A stretch of DNA of 64,000 bases, taken from assembly GCF_012641465.1 (NCBI RefSeq), contig NZ_JABAIK010000021.1, positions 1-64,000 of the forward strand. The letters are read 5' to 3'. Below are positions 8,889 to 17,336 of this stretch, in pieces. The stretch's first letter is position 1, and the number at the start of each line of letters is the position of its first letter. This DNA comes from Vibrio agarilyticus (GTDB taxonomy: Bacteria; Pseudomonadota; Gammaproteobacteria; Enterobacterales; Vibrionaceae). Under the pieces are notes generated by a model. It was given only the letters and a program-made list of their open reading frames with translations, was not told the origin of the DNA and ran no database searches. The position numbers were made by a program, and so were the translations under genes.

Positions 8889-10373
8889 ATGAGCAATTAT
8901 TTTAACACCTTGAATTTACGCGAACAGCTAGACCAACTTGGCCGCTGCCGTTTTATGGATCGTGACGAATTTGCAACCGAAGCCGATTTTCTTAAAGGGA
9001 AAAAAGTGGTGATTGTCGGTTGTGGCGCGCAAGGTCTTAACCAAGGTCTCAATATGCGTGATTCGGGTCTTGATGTGGCTTACGCTTTACGTCAAGCGGC
9101 CATTGATGAACAGCGTCAATCTTACAAAAACGCGAAAGACAACGGCTTTGAAGTAGGTAGCTATGAAACGCTGATCCCGCAAGCGGATTTGGTGGTGAAC
9201 CTTACGCCAGACAAACAGCACAGCAATGTGGTTGAAACCGTTATGCCTTTGATGAAACAGGGCGCTGCACTGGGTTATTCTCACGGCTTTAACGTGGTTG
9301 AAGAGGGAATGCAAATTCGCTCCGATATTACGGTGGTTATGGTTGCTCCTAAGTGTCCTGGCACGGAAGTTCGTGAAGAATATAAGCGTGGTTTTGGCGT
9401 ACCAACACTGATTGCAGTACACCCAGAAAACGATCCAAAAGGCGAAGGTTGGGATATCGCCAAGGCGTGGGCGGCAGCCACCGGTGGCCATCGCGCAGGA
9501 TGCCTAGAGTCTTCTTTTGTCGCAGAAGTAAAATCAGACTTGATGGGCGAGCAAACCATTTTGTGCGGCATGCTTCAAGCAGGTTCTATTGTTTGTTATG
9601 AAAAAATGATCGCAGAGGGTATCGACCCAGGTTATGCGGGTAAATTGCTGCAATACGGTTGGGAAACCATTACCGAAGCGCTTAAGTTTGGCGGTATTAC
9701 TCACATGATGGATCGCCTATCTAACCCAGCGAAAATTCGCGCCTTTGAGTTATCTGAGCAACTTAAAGATCTTATGCGTCCTCTGTATAACAAGCACATG
9801 GATGACATTATTGCCGGTGAGTTCTCTCGTACCATGATGGCGGACTGGGCAAATGATGACGCGAACTTGCTAAAATGGCGCGCAGAAACCGGTGAAACGG
9901 CGTTTGAAAACTACCCAACAACCAATGTTGCAATTGCTGAGCAAGAGTACTTTGATAACGGCATTTTGATGGTGGCAATGGTTCGCGCTGGTGTTGAATT
10001 GGCGTTTGAAGCGATGACGGCTTCTGGCATTATTGACGAATCAGCTTACTATGAATCTTTGCATGAGCTGCCATTGATTGCCAATACCATCGCTCGCAAG
10101 CGTTTGTATGAAATGAATGTGGTGATTTCAGATACCGCAGAGTACGGCAACTACTTGTTTGCCAACGTGGCAACCCCATTGCTGCGTGAGCAATTTATGC
10201 CATCGGTCAGCACTGACGTTATCGGTAAAGGTTTGGGTGAAACATCAAATCAAGTCGATAATGCTCAACTGATTGAAGTCAATAGTACGATTCGTAACCA
10301 CCCAGTGGAATACATCGGTGAAGAGTTACGTGGCTACATGACGGACATGAAACGTATCGCGGTAGGCGACTAA
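8889..10373 (+). CDS. ilvC: Ketol-acid reductoisomerase (NADP+), class II
   Basis: A 494-residue protein matching the long class II enzyme of enterobacteria (E. coli 491 aa). It converts 2-acetolactate or 2-aceto-2-hydroxybutyrate to the dihydroxy acids of valine and isoleucine synthesis, using Mg2+ and NADPH in the cytoplasm. The Rossmann motif VGCGAQG is near residue 45, followed by [12 protein letters not shown], whose basic residue fits NADPH phosphate recognition. The class II duplicated C-terminal domain explains the length. AAGGAGAG precedes the ATG. It is divergent from ilvY, whose product is expected to activate it. Confidence 0.97.
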   Translation: MSNYFNTLNLREQLDQLGRCRFMDRDEFATEADFLKGKKVVIVGCGAQGLNQGLNMRDSGLDVAYALRQAAIDEQRQSYKNAKDNGFEVGSYETLIPQADLVVNLTPDKQHSNVVETVMPLMKQGAALGYSHGFNVVEEGMQIRSDITVVMVAPKCPGTEVREEYKRGFGVPTLIAVHPENDPKGEGWDIAKAWAAATGGHRAGCLESSFVAEVKSDLMGEQTILCGMLQAGSIVCYEKMIAEGIDPGYAGKLLQYGWETITEALKFGGITHMMDRLSNPAKIRAFELSEQLKDLMRPLYNKHMDDIIAGEFSRTMMADWANDDANLLKWRAETGETAFENYPTTNVAIAEQEYFDNGILMVAMVRAGVELAFEAMTASGIIDESAYYESLHELPLIANTIARKRLYEMNVVISDTAEYGNYLFANVATPLLREQFMPSVSTDVIGKGLGETSNQVDNAQLIEVNSTIRNHPVEYIGEELRGYMTDMKRIAVGD

Positions 10374-10430
10374 TATAACCGCCTCAAGCCGCACTGTTGT
10401 CGGTTTGAGTGATGAAATACTCTTAAAATG

Positions 10431-10463
10431 AAAAGGCTTGCTCTGTGGCAAGCCTTTTTACTT
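10431..10463 (+). terminator. Terminator after ilvC
   Basis: Stem AAAAGGCTTG / CAAGCCTTTT followed by a T-rich tract. It lies between ilvC and the convergent ubiK gene and could act in both directions. Confidence 0.85.
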
Positions 10464-10494
10464 TTTTACTTCGAAAGCGCCTTAGGAATAAATG

Positions 10495-10746
10495 TTATTT
10501 ATCCGCCAGCTTTTCTTCAAGCTGAGCCAGCTTTTGCTCCATCTCAGTCAACTTTTGGCGTGTACGTAACAACACTTGAGTTTGAACATCAAACTCCTCA
10601 CGACTGACGACATCCAGTTTATTGAGCTGGCCTTGAATGACCTGGCGTACCTTGCTTTCCACATCCGCACCCAAATCTTTGACAGGCTGTGGCATGGAGT
10701 CATGGATTTGTTTGGCAATTTGTTCAAGTTTTTTTGGATCAAACAT
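10495..10746 (-). CDS. ubiK: Ubiquinone biosynthesis accessory factor UbiK (YqiC family)
   Basis: An 83-residue protein closely matching E. coli YqiC/UbiK, with N-terminal [11 protein letters not shown], the conserved [17 protein letters not shown] block and a C-terminal coiled coil (about residues 55-83). UbiK trimerises, associates with the UbiJ scaffold and supports aerobic coenzyme Q synthesis. The inner ATG at 10746 is chosen because homologues begin M-D/F-DPKK and GGGAG lies upstream; an in-frame start seven codons earlier is less likely. Divergent from rep. Confidence 0.93.
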   Translation of the reverse strand: MFDPKKLEQIAKQIHDSMPQPVKDLGADVESKVRQVIQGQLNKLDVVSREEFDVQTQVLLRTRQKLTEMEQKLAQLEEKLADK

Positions 10747-10943
10747 AGTTGCGATTACTCCCTTCAATTTATTGTCATTTTAAGGAATCAGGGCGAGAAA
10801 GTCGTTAGTCAATGGCAAAAAGCGTCATCAAAATTCACCATTGGCTAACATTCAGCACAAATGAGACCGAATTAAATGAAATCCTCGTCTCATCGACAAG
10901 CCCGCTCTTTTGTGTTGATTGGCGCATCTTGAGGCGACTTGGG

Positions 10944-10949
10944 TATAAT
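10944..10949 (+). promoter_or_regulatory. Likely -10 element of rep
   Basis: Consensus TATAAT 26 bases before the rep start codon. No matching -35 hexamer at the usual spacing is evident, so this is a partial promoter call. Confidence 0.5.
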
Positions 10950-10975
10950 AGGGTTTTCCTTTGAAGACGCTGGTT

Positions 10976-13000
10976 ATGAAACTCAATCCACGACAAGATG
11001 AAGCCGTCAAATACGTTTCTGGGCCATGTTTGGTGCTTGCCGGCGCCGGCTCTGGCAAGACTCGAGTCATTACCAATAAGATTGCGTATTTGGTGCAGCA
11101 GTGTGGCTACAAGGCTCGCAATATTGCCGCAGTGACATTCACCAACAAAGCCGCTCGTGAAATGAAAGAGCGTGTCGCTCAGACGTTAGGTAAGCAAGAA
11201 GCCAAAGGGTTGATGGTTTCGACGTTCCATACGCTAGGGCTCAATATTATTCGTCGTGAATACAAAGCGCTGGGACTCAAAGCGGGCTTTTCACTGTTTG
11301 ATGACCAAGATCAGTTGGCGCTTTTAAAAGAGCTGACAGAAAAGCAGATTGACGGCGATAAAGATCTATTACGCCAGCTGCTCAGTTGTATTTCTAATTG
11401 GAAAAACGACATGCTGACGCCGGAGCAAGCAATGGCGCATGCACAAGGTGAGCAGCAACAGCTTTTTGCGTTCTGTTTTGGTTTGTACCAAAAGCAGATG
11501 CGCGCGTATAACGCGTTAGATTTTGATGATTTGATTGCTCTACCCGTTCAGCTGCTACGCCAAAATGAAGAGGTGCGTACGCGTTGGCAGAGCCGCATTC
11601 GTTATTTGTTAGTGGATGAATACCAAGACACCAACACCAGCCAGTATGAGCTCGTGCGCTTGCTTGTTGGCGAGCGTGGCCGTCTCACCGTGGTAGGGGA
11701 TGACGACCAATCGATTTACTCATGGCGCGGGGCAAAACCGCAAAACTTGGTATTGCTTGGGCAAGATTATCCCAATTTGCGCCTTATTAAGCTCGAACAA
11801 AATTACCGTTCTACGAGCCGAATTTTGCGCGCTGCAAATATTTTGATTGCCAATAATCCCCACGTTTATGAGAAAACGCTGTTTTCTGAGATCCCTGATG
11901 GCGAAAAAATCAAAGTACTCTTAGCCAAAAATGAAGAGCACGAAGCGGAACGCGTTACCGCAGAAATTATCGCGCATAAATTTATCAATCACACACAATA
12001 CCGAGATTATGCGATTTTATATCGAGGCAACCATCAATCTCGTTTAATTGAAAAATCATTGATGCAAAACCGCGTGCCATACAAGCTCTCCGGCGGTACG
12101 TCATTTTTCGCGCGCGCGGAAATCAAAGACATCATGGCGTATCTACGCGTCTTAGTGAACCCAGACGACGACAATGCGTTTTTGCGTATCGTCAATACGC
12201 CACGGCGTGAAATTGGGCCAGTGACACTCGAAAAGCTAGGCAGCTACGCCAATATGCGAGGAAAAAGTCTCTTTGAAGCCAGTTTTGAGTTGGGGCTTGA
12301 ACAGCACCTTACGGGGCGAGGGCTAGAAAATTTGCGTCGATTTACCCAGTGGATTGTCGCCATAGCCGATCAAGCTGAGCGCGGCAATACTGTTGAAGCA
12401 GTGCGGTCATTGGTGCGCGATATTCATTATGAAGATTGGCTGTACGAAACCTCGGCCAGTGCCAAAGCGGCAGAGATGCGGATGAAAAACGTCTCCGATC
12501 TTTACGGCTGGATTGTTGCCGATTTGGAAGGGGATAATCCGGATAACGAAGAGAAATCCCTTAAAGAAGTGGTACAAAGGCTCACACTGCGCGACATGAT
12601 GGAACGTGGCGAAGAGAATGATGACAGTGATGCGGTTCAGCTAATGACGCTGCATGCGTCAAAAGGCCTCGAGTTTCCTTACGTTTATCTGATTGGCTCT
12701 GAAGAGGGCATTTTGCCTCATCAAACCAGTATTGATGAAGATAATGTCGATGAGGAGCGCCGTTTAATGTATGTCGGGATCACTCGTGCGCAAAAGGAGC
12801 TGACCTTTGTGATGTGTAAAGAGCGGCGCCAATATGGTGAGTTGCTCAAGCCAACGCAAAGTCGCTTTTTAGATGAATTGCCCTTTGATGATTTAGAGTG
12901 GGAGAGTCAGAAAAAGCCCGTCACGCAAGAAGAGCGTATGTCTAAAGGGCAATCGGCCATCGCGCGCTTACGCCAGCAACATCTCGGTAAAGGGCGGTAG
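10976..13000 (+). CDS. rep: ATP-dependent DNA helicase Rep
   Basis: A 674-residue SF1A helicase (E. coli Rep 673 aa). It translocates 3'-5', works with the replicative helicase and clears protein roadblocks ahead of forks. Visible motifs: Walker A AGAGSGKT (22-29), motif [10 protein letters not shown], motif [16 protein letters not shown], motif [12 protein letters not shown] and motif VI VGITRAQ. The Rep-like N-terminus ([11 protein letters not shown]) and the C-terminal tail distinguish it from UvrD. The ATG at 10976 matches the E. coli N-terminus; an upstream in-frame TTG is not preferred. Confidence 0.96.
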   Translation: MKLNPRQDEAVKYVSGPCLVLAGAGSGKTRVITNKIAYLVQQCGYKARNIAAVTFTNKAAREMKERVAQTLGKQEAKGLMVSTFHTLGLNIIRREYKALGLKAGFSLFDDQDQLALLKELTEKQIDGDKDLLRQLLSCISNWKNDMLTPEQAMAHAQGEQQQLFAFCFGLYQKQMRAYNALDFDDLIALPVQLLRQNEEVRTRWQSRIRYLLVDEYQDTNTSQYELVRLLVGERGRLTVVGDDDQSIYSWRGAKPQNLVLLGQDYPNLRLIKLEQNYRSTSRILRAANILIANNPHVYEKTLFSEIPDGEKIKVLLAKNEEHEAERVTAEIIAHKFINHTQYRDYAILYRGNHQSRLIEKSLMQNRVPYKLSGGTSFFARAEIKDIMAYLRVLVNPDDDNAFLRIVNTPRREIGPVTLEKLGSYANMRGKSLFEASFELGLEQHLTGRGLENLRRFTQWIVAIADQAERGNTVEAVRSLVRDIHYEDWLYETSASAKAAEMRMKNVSDLYGWIVADLEGDNPDNEEKSLKEVVQRLTLRDMMERGEENDDSDAVQLMTLHASKGLEFPYVYLIGSEEGILPHQTSIDEDNVDEERRLMYVGITRAQKELTFVMCKERRQYGELLKPTQSRFLDELPFDDLEWESQKKPVTQEERMSKGQSAIARLRQQHLGKGR

Positions 13001-13014
13001 CGTAAGAAAGAACC

Positions 13015-13045
13015 TGAAGGCTTAACATTGGGTTGCTAAGCCTTC
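13015..13045 (+). terminator. Possible terminator hairpin after rep
   Basis: Inverted repeat GAAGGCTTA / TAAGCCTTC with a 12-base loop shortly after the rep stop. No T-run follows, so it may only stabilise the mRNA end. Confidence 0.45.
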
Positions 13046-13087
13046 ATATTGGTTGTGCCAAATGACGCGCTTAGGTTTGCATTCGCG

Positions 13088-13213
13088 TTCTATTTGACGT
13101 TGCAGCGGGATTACCTATTGCTTATAAACCTCATCACATAGCGCACTTATGCGCGGCGGTTATGCTCAGAGGCTTTGCTTGTCGTCAATCGGCATCTTTA
13201 CGCTGTTTGGGTG
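13088..13213. repeat. Degenerate copy of the Vibrio-type palindromic intergenic repeat
   Basis: Shares blocks in order with the full element at 25834-25971: GACGTTGCAGCG, AAACCTCATCACATAG, CAGAGGCTTTG and TTTGGGT. Other parts have diverged. It lies between rep and the convergent cytochrome gene. Confidence 0.65.
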
Positions 13214-13228
13214 CAAGACTAAAAAGGG

Positions 13229-13699
13229 TTAGAGGCCAGCCAGCATGTGATCGATCGCCGCCTGAATTTCATCGTCTGAGCAGTCCATACAAGTGCCTTT
13301 TGCCGGCATGGCATTAAAGCCCGTTAGGGCGTGCTCTAACATCACTGCTTGCCCTTGAGCGATGCGCGGCGCCCAGGCATCGCTATCACCACTGATCGGC
13401 GCGCCGCTAACGCCGGTCGAATGACATGCCATGCAGTAGGTGTTGTAAACCGCGACACCATCACGTGGGCCAGTTGGCACGGCGACGACGACAGCTTCCT
13501 CGCCAGCAAGATACACATTGCCAACGGGTTTGATCCGCGCTTCGATCGCCTGATATTGCTCTTCACTGATCTTGGCGGCAAGGGCATTCAATGGCGCGAA
13601 AATAATGAGGCCGACGCTTAGCGCAATCATCGTAAGACGACGCCAGAGCGTTAATTGAACCGTTGGTTTTGATTTATTCCTTGTGTTGGGCATATCCAT
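13229..13699 (-). CDS. Cytochrome c5 family protein (monohaem c-type)
   Basis: A 156-residue secreted cytochrome. An N-terminal hydrophobic segment (about residues 20-42) acts as signal peptide or anchor and ends ALNALAA. One CMACH haem site lies near residue 88. The C-terminal MPAKGTCMDCSDDEIQAAI carries a distal Met ligand and the Cys-x2-Cys typical of cytochrome c5. Family members carry electrons in the periplasm; the partner is unknown here. Two in-frame ATGs lie close together; the first has GTGAG nearby. A gene at this place next to rep and the Arg-His-Pro tRNAs is, from memory, common in vibrios. Confidence 0.88.
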   Translation of the reverse strand: MDMPNTRNKSKPTVQLTLWRRLTMIALSVGLIIFAPLNALAAKISEEQYQAIEARIKPVGNVYLAGEEAVVVAVPTGPRDGVAVYNTYCMACHSTGVSGAPISGDSDAWAPRIAQGQAVMLEHALTGFNAMPAKGTCMDCSDDEIQAAIDHMLAGL

Positions 13700-14029
13700 T
13701 ACTCACTTCACTGGCTGGTGGCTGTTTATATCCGTCATACTTGAAACGTGGCTGGGTTGGCGTACCGACTTTCTTCGAACGGAGTGTTTGTCACTATTTT
13801 CGAAGTACTCGCAAGCCTTTCTGTCACGTCAAATCTTTTGGGCATAGCTCTTAGGTATATTAGTAATACTGTTAATTCAATGTAAACGATCAGTGAGTAT
13901 ATCTCGAACGGTTGTTGCGCGAAACCATCACTTTTCCAACGCAAGGGCTAAATCACATCCACTCTGTGGTCATTTGCAGGGCGACTTGTTGAAAAACAGA
14001 CCAATCGAAAAAAAAAAGCAAAAAAAAAC
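13700..14029. other. Intergenic region before the tRNA operon
   Basis: No gene supported. Bases 13732-13750 resemble the edge of the Vibrio palindromic repeat family (TATATCCGTCATACTTGAA). A-tracts at 14009-14028 form a likely UP element for the tRNA promoter. Small open frames here have no ribosome binding sites. Confidence 0.5.
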
Positions 14030-14058
14030 TAGACGATACTGGGTGATATCCGTATTAT
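14030..14058 (+). promoter_or_regulatory. Stable-RNA promoter of the tRNA operon
   Basis: TAGACG (14030-14035), 17-base spacer, TATTAT (14053-14058), followed by the GC-rich discriminator CCACTCCGCC and preceded by two long A-tracts. This is the expected build of a strong, stringently controlled tRNA promoter. Predicted start is near 14065, about 15 bases before tRNA-Arg. Confidence 0.7.
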
Positions 14059-14079
14059 TCCACTCCGCCGATAGGGCAT

Positions 14080-14156
<77 letters not shown>

Positions 14157-14187
14157 TTTGCTCAAAGGTATCGGTGAAAAATTTATG

Positions 14188-14263
14188 GTGGCTATAGCTC
14201 AGTCGGTAGAGCCCCGGATTGTGATTCCGGTTGTCGCGAGTTCAAGTCTCGTTAGCCACCCCA
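14188..14263 (+). tRNA. tRNA-His (anticodon GTG), copy 1
   Basis: Acceptor GTGGCTA / TAGCCAC, anticodon GTG in TTGTGAT, encoded CCA. A G precedes the first paired base (14187) and faces the C at the discriminator position, giving the G-1 identity element of tRNA-His. It lies within the first copy of a 234-bp tandem duplication. Confidence 0.96.
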
Positions 14264-14298
14264 TTTTTTATCTTGTGGTTCGCCCAAGAATACAGTTT

Positions 14299-14375
<77 letters not shown>

Positions 14376-14421
14376 TATATTGGTTTATGGCTATACTATA
14401 GCGGTAAACAACAAATTGATG

Positions 14422-14497
14422 GTGGCTATAGCTCAGTCGGTAGAGCCCCGGATTGTGATTCCGGTTGTCGCGAGTTCAAGTCTCGTTAGCCACCCCA
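14422..14497 (+). tRNA. tRNA-His (anticodon GTG), copy 2
   Basis: Identical to the copy 234 bp upstream, including the -1 G and the downstream spacer, which points to recent tandem duplication or gene conversion. Confidence 0.96.
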
Positions 14498-14532
14498 TTT
14501 TTTATCTTGTGGTTCGCCCAAGAATACAGTTT

Positions 14533-14609
<77 letters not shown>

Positions 14610-14618
14610 CTTTCAAGA

Positions 14619-14645
14619 CCTCGCATCATGCGGGGTTTTGTTTTA
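14619..14645 (+). terminator. Primary terminator of the tRNA operon
   Basis: Stem CCTCGCA / TGCGGGG with TCA loop, followed by TTTTGTTTT, 10 bases after the last tRNA. Confidence 0.88.
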
Positions 14646-14743
14646 TCTGACGAAAGGAAAACGGCTGCGAGTCGGGGTCTGGGAGCCCAGCCGCGTGGAA
14701 GCCCAGCCGCGTCGAATCCCACTTCACAGGCCACTTTTCAAGA

Positions 14744-14768
14744 CCTCGCATCATGCGGTTTTTTTTTT
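14744..14768 (+). terminator. Second, partly decayed copy of the tRNA terminator
   Basis: Repeats the CCTCGCATCATGCGG sequence, but the 3' arm has lost two G residues while the T-run has lengthened. It may serve as a backup. Confidence 0.6.
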
Positions 14769-14930
14769 ATCTGACGAAAGGAAAACGGCTGCGAGTCGGG
14801 GGGCTGGGTGCTCATCTGCCTAGAACCAGCTGCGTCGAATCTCACTTCTCAGGCTAAATATCAAGACATCGCTTCATGCTCGGTTTGTTTTGCTTGGCGA
14901 ATAAATGAGCGGTTGAGCGCTGCGTAGATC

Positions 14931-15486
14931 TGCGATTTTAATACACCAATTGTCTGATTTTTGGACATATCAAGCGCGTTTTTTTTAATGTTACGCGTTT
15001 AGACGATTATCCTTTCATTTGACTGAAAATGTCATAATTATGCAAATTGATGTTTTGGGCTTTAGTTGTTCTATTGGTGGTAATTCTATTTATTAGTGTA
15101 CATTTAATACAAAACACTGCCTATTGGTTTGTTCATCGAAGAGTGTGTTGTTATGTGAATGTTGATGCCTGGTTGTGTGAAATAATAAAGTTTCGTCACT
15201 TTATTCATTTTTGGAGCATTTGTCTGATAATTTTTGTGGATAAAATCACGCTTTAAATTGACATAGAACAACATTTAATCAGCAAGTGGTGAGAAAGTAA
15301 TATATAACGCTTTGAAAGCGGATTCTTTCAACGTTTAATTATTATTTGTTGCATTATTATGTAAGTTTTGCCAGATTATGCGTCATATCAGTTAGTGGGA
15401 TTTTATTCTGCTAGGTAAATGGAATTTTAGTCGTACATATGGGGCTGGCCCCATGTTGACACAGACAAGGCAGTTGAGGTCTGAAT
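14931..15486. other. AT-rich upstream region of the peptide ABC operon
   Basis: No convincing gene. A 67-codon frame near 15047-15256 starts without a ribosome binding site and is probably chance. The region should contain the operon promoter, but no clear -35/-10 pair stands out. The one strong element is the palindrome at 15439-15454. Confidence 0.5.
15439..15454. promoter_or_regulatory. 16-bp palindrome upstream of the ABC operon
   Basis: ATGGGGC-TG-GCCCCAT, a 7-bp perfect inverted repeat centred 40 bp before the first start codon. Its GC content stands out in an AT-rich region, so it is probably an operator or the base of a leader hairpin. The binding protein is unknown. Confidence 0.45.
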
Positions 15487-17202
15487 ATGTCACTACTTGA
15501 AGTGAAAAACCTGCGTATCGAATACCCATCACGTCACGGCGTTCACGCTGCGGTAAAATCGTTATCGTTTAACATTGAGCGCGGTGAAATTGTTGGCGTG
15601 GTTGGTGAATCTGGCGCTGGCAAATCAACCGTTGGCAATGGGATCATTGATCTATTGAGCCCGCCAGGCCACGTCGCCTCGGGCGAGGTTTTTCTCGATG
15701 GTGAAAAGATTTCGGGACTATCGCCTGAAGCGATGCGCTCAGTACGAGGCTCGAAAATCGGTTTCATTTTTCAAGATCCGATGACCTCGCTGAATCCGCT
15801 GTTTACTGTTGAGCAGCAGCTTACAGAAACCATTCACGCCAACATGGAAGTGAGTGACAAAGAAGCGTATCAACGCGCGTTGTCGCTCATGCAGCAAGTT
15901 GGTATTCCTCAGCCAGAAAACCGTTTGAAGCAATATCCCCACCAATTCTCTGGTGGTATGCGTCAACGTGTAGTGATCGCGATTGCGTTAGCTGGTGAGC
16001 CTGATTTAATTATTGCCGATGAACCCACGACAGCGCTGGATGTGTCAATTCAAGATCAAATTTTGAATCTGATCCGCGAGCTGTGTATTGAAAAAAATGT
16101 TGGCTGTATGCTCGTGACTCACGATATGGGCGTGGTTTCAAACGTGACCGATCGCGTTGCCGTGATGTACCGCGGTGATTTGGTTGAGTTTGGCCCAACC
16201 AGCAAAGTGCTTGGCGATCCTGACCATCCTTATACTCGCAGCCTTATTTCTGCCGTGCCACGTTCCGATGTGAAGTTAGCGCGCTTTCCTTTGGTCAGCT
16301 ATATCGAAAAAGCCGAAGCGACTTCAAGCTTGGATGTCAAAAATCATTGGCTTGGTCAAAGTCAAGATCAGCGAGAATATCAAGGCGCGCTGTTAAAAGT
16401 CGACAATGTCAATTTGCGCTTTATTACCAAAGACTCGCTGTTTGAAAGCCGCCGAGAGTACGTTCAAGCATCGGATAATGTCTCTTTTGAAGTGCATGAG
16501 GGGGAGACCTTTGGCTTGGTTGGCGAGTCTGGATCGGGTAAGTCAACCATTGCGCGTGTTATTGCTGGTCTTTATCAGCCTAATTCAGGCCAAGTCAGTT
16601 TTGAAGGCATTGATTTGACAGCATTAACGTCAGAAAAAGCGCGTCGTCCGCTGCGCCGTCAAATGCAAATGGTGTTTCAAAACCCGTATACCTCAATGAA
16701 CCCGCGAATGAAAATTTTTGACATCATCGCAGAGCCAATCCGTTTTCATAAGTTAACCGCCAATGAAGCGCAAACTCGCCAAGTGGTGAACGACTTATTG
16801 GAGCATGTTGGTCTTGGTGTCATGGCAGGCGTGAAATACCCACATGAATTTTCAGGTGGCCAACGTCAGCGTATTTCAATTGCTCGCGCGCTTGCCACTC
16901 GCCCTCGCTTATTGATTTGTGATGAACCCACATCCGCCTTGGATGTGTCGGTACAGGCTCAAATTCTTAACCTGTTAAAAGATCTACAAAGTGAGCTGAA
17001 TCTCACCATGTTGTTTATTAGCCACGATTTGCCGGTGATCCGTCAAATGTGTGACCGTGTTGGTGTGATGAAAATGGGCCAATTACTGGAAGTGGCGCCG
17101 ACAGAGCAGCTGTTCAACTCACCAACACACGAATACAGTCGTCAGCTAATCTCGCTTATGCCGGAGTTTACCGGTTTACGTGAGCAGGTGATGTCGGCGT
17201 GA
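15487..17202 (+). CDS. Peptide-type ABC transporter ATPase with two fused nucleotide-binding domains
   Basis: A 571-residue protein carrying two complete ABC ATPases, equivalent to DppD and DppF (or OppD and OppF) joined in one chain. Domain 1 has Walker A GESGAGKST (40-48), signature FSGGMRQRV and Walker B LIIADEPT; domain 2 has GESGSGKST, FSGGQRQRI and LLICDEPT. It should power import of peptides or similar solutes from the cytoplasmic face of the two downstream permeases. It is first in the operon, ahead of the binding protein, which is less usual. The nickel or peptide specificity cannot be told from the ATPase. Confidence 0.93.
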   Translation: MSLLEVKNLRIEYPSRHGVHAAVKSLSFNIERGEIVGVVGESGAGKSTVGNGIIDLLSPPGHVASGEVFLDGEKISGLSPEAMRSVRGSKIGFIFQDPMTSLNPLFTVEQQLTETIHANMEVSDKEAYQRALSLMQQVGIPQPENRLKQYPHQFSGGMRQRVVIAIALAGEPDLIIADEPTTALDVSIQDQILNLIRELCIEKNVGCMLVTHDMGVVSNVTDRVAVMYRGDLVEFGPTSKVLGDPDHPYTRSLISAVPRSDVKLARFPLVSYIEKAEATSSLDVKNHWLGQSQDQREYQGALLKVDNVNLRFITKDSLFESRREYVQASDNVSFEVHEGETFGLVGESGSGKSTIARVIAGLYQPNSGQVSFEGIDLTALTSEKARRPLRRQMQMVFQNPYTSMNPRMKIFDIIAEPIRFHKLTANEAQTRQVVNDLLEHVGLGVMAGVKYPHEFSGGQRQRISIARALATRPRLLICDEPTSALDVSVQAQILNLLKDLQSELNLTMLFISHDLPVIRQMCDRVGVMKMGQLLEVAPTEQLFNSPTHEYSRQLISLMPEFTGLREQVMSA

Positions 17203-17221
17203 CCTTTCGGTCCGTGTATAC

Positions 17222-17264
17222 GCTCAACCGAATTAAACGGTGACATTTGCTGTTTAGGTTGAGC
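17222..17264 (+). promoter_or_regulatory. Intercistronic stem-loop before the binding-protein gene
   Basis: GCTCAACC (17222-17229) pairs with GGTTGAGC (17257-17264). No T-run follows, so it is more likely an mRNA-stabilising or processing structure than a terminator. Confidence 0.5.
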
Positions 17265-17281
17265 AAACCATAACCATTAAT

Positions 17282-17292
17282 AAACACAACAA
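17282..17292 (+). promoter_or_regulatory. Candidate GcvB sRNA target in the binding-protein leader
   Basis: AAACACAACAA lies 45 bases before the start codon. It is a perfect 11-base complement to the U/G-rich R1 seed of E. coli GcvB as I remember it (TTGTTGTGTTT). GcvB represses many peptide and amino-acid binding-protein mRNAs by pairing with such C/A-rich elements. Inference: no GcvB gene is in this window. Confidence 0.55.
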
Positions 17293-17319
17293 ACGCAACT
17301 GCATAGGGAAAGGTTTCCC

Positions 17320-17335
17320 GCATAAGGAGTTATGC
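17320..17335 (+). promoter_or_regulatory. Shine-Dalgarno presented in a hairpin loop
   Basis: GCATAA-GGAG-TTATGC: a 6-bp inverted repeat whose four-base loop is the ribosome binding site, ending one base before the ATG. A second small palindrome GGGAAA-GG-TTTCCC (17306-17319) lies directly upstream. Confidence 0.5.
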
Positions 17336-17336
17336 A

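Noticed and set aside
15047-15256. Small hydrophobic open frame (67 codons) in the ABC operon upstream region
   Set aside because: No ribosome binding site, poor codon pattern and no recognisable family; AT-rich DNA readily gives hydrophobic chance frames.
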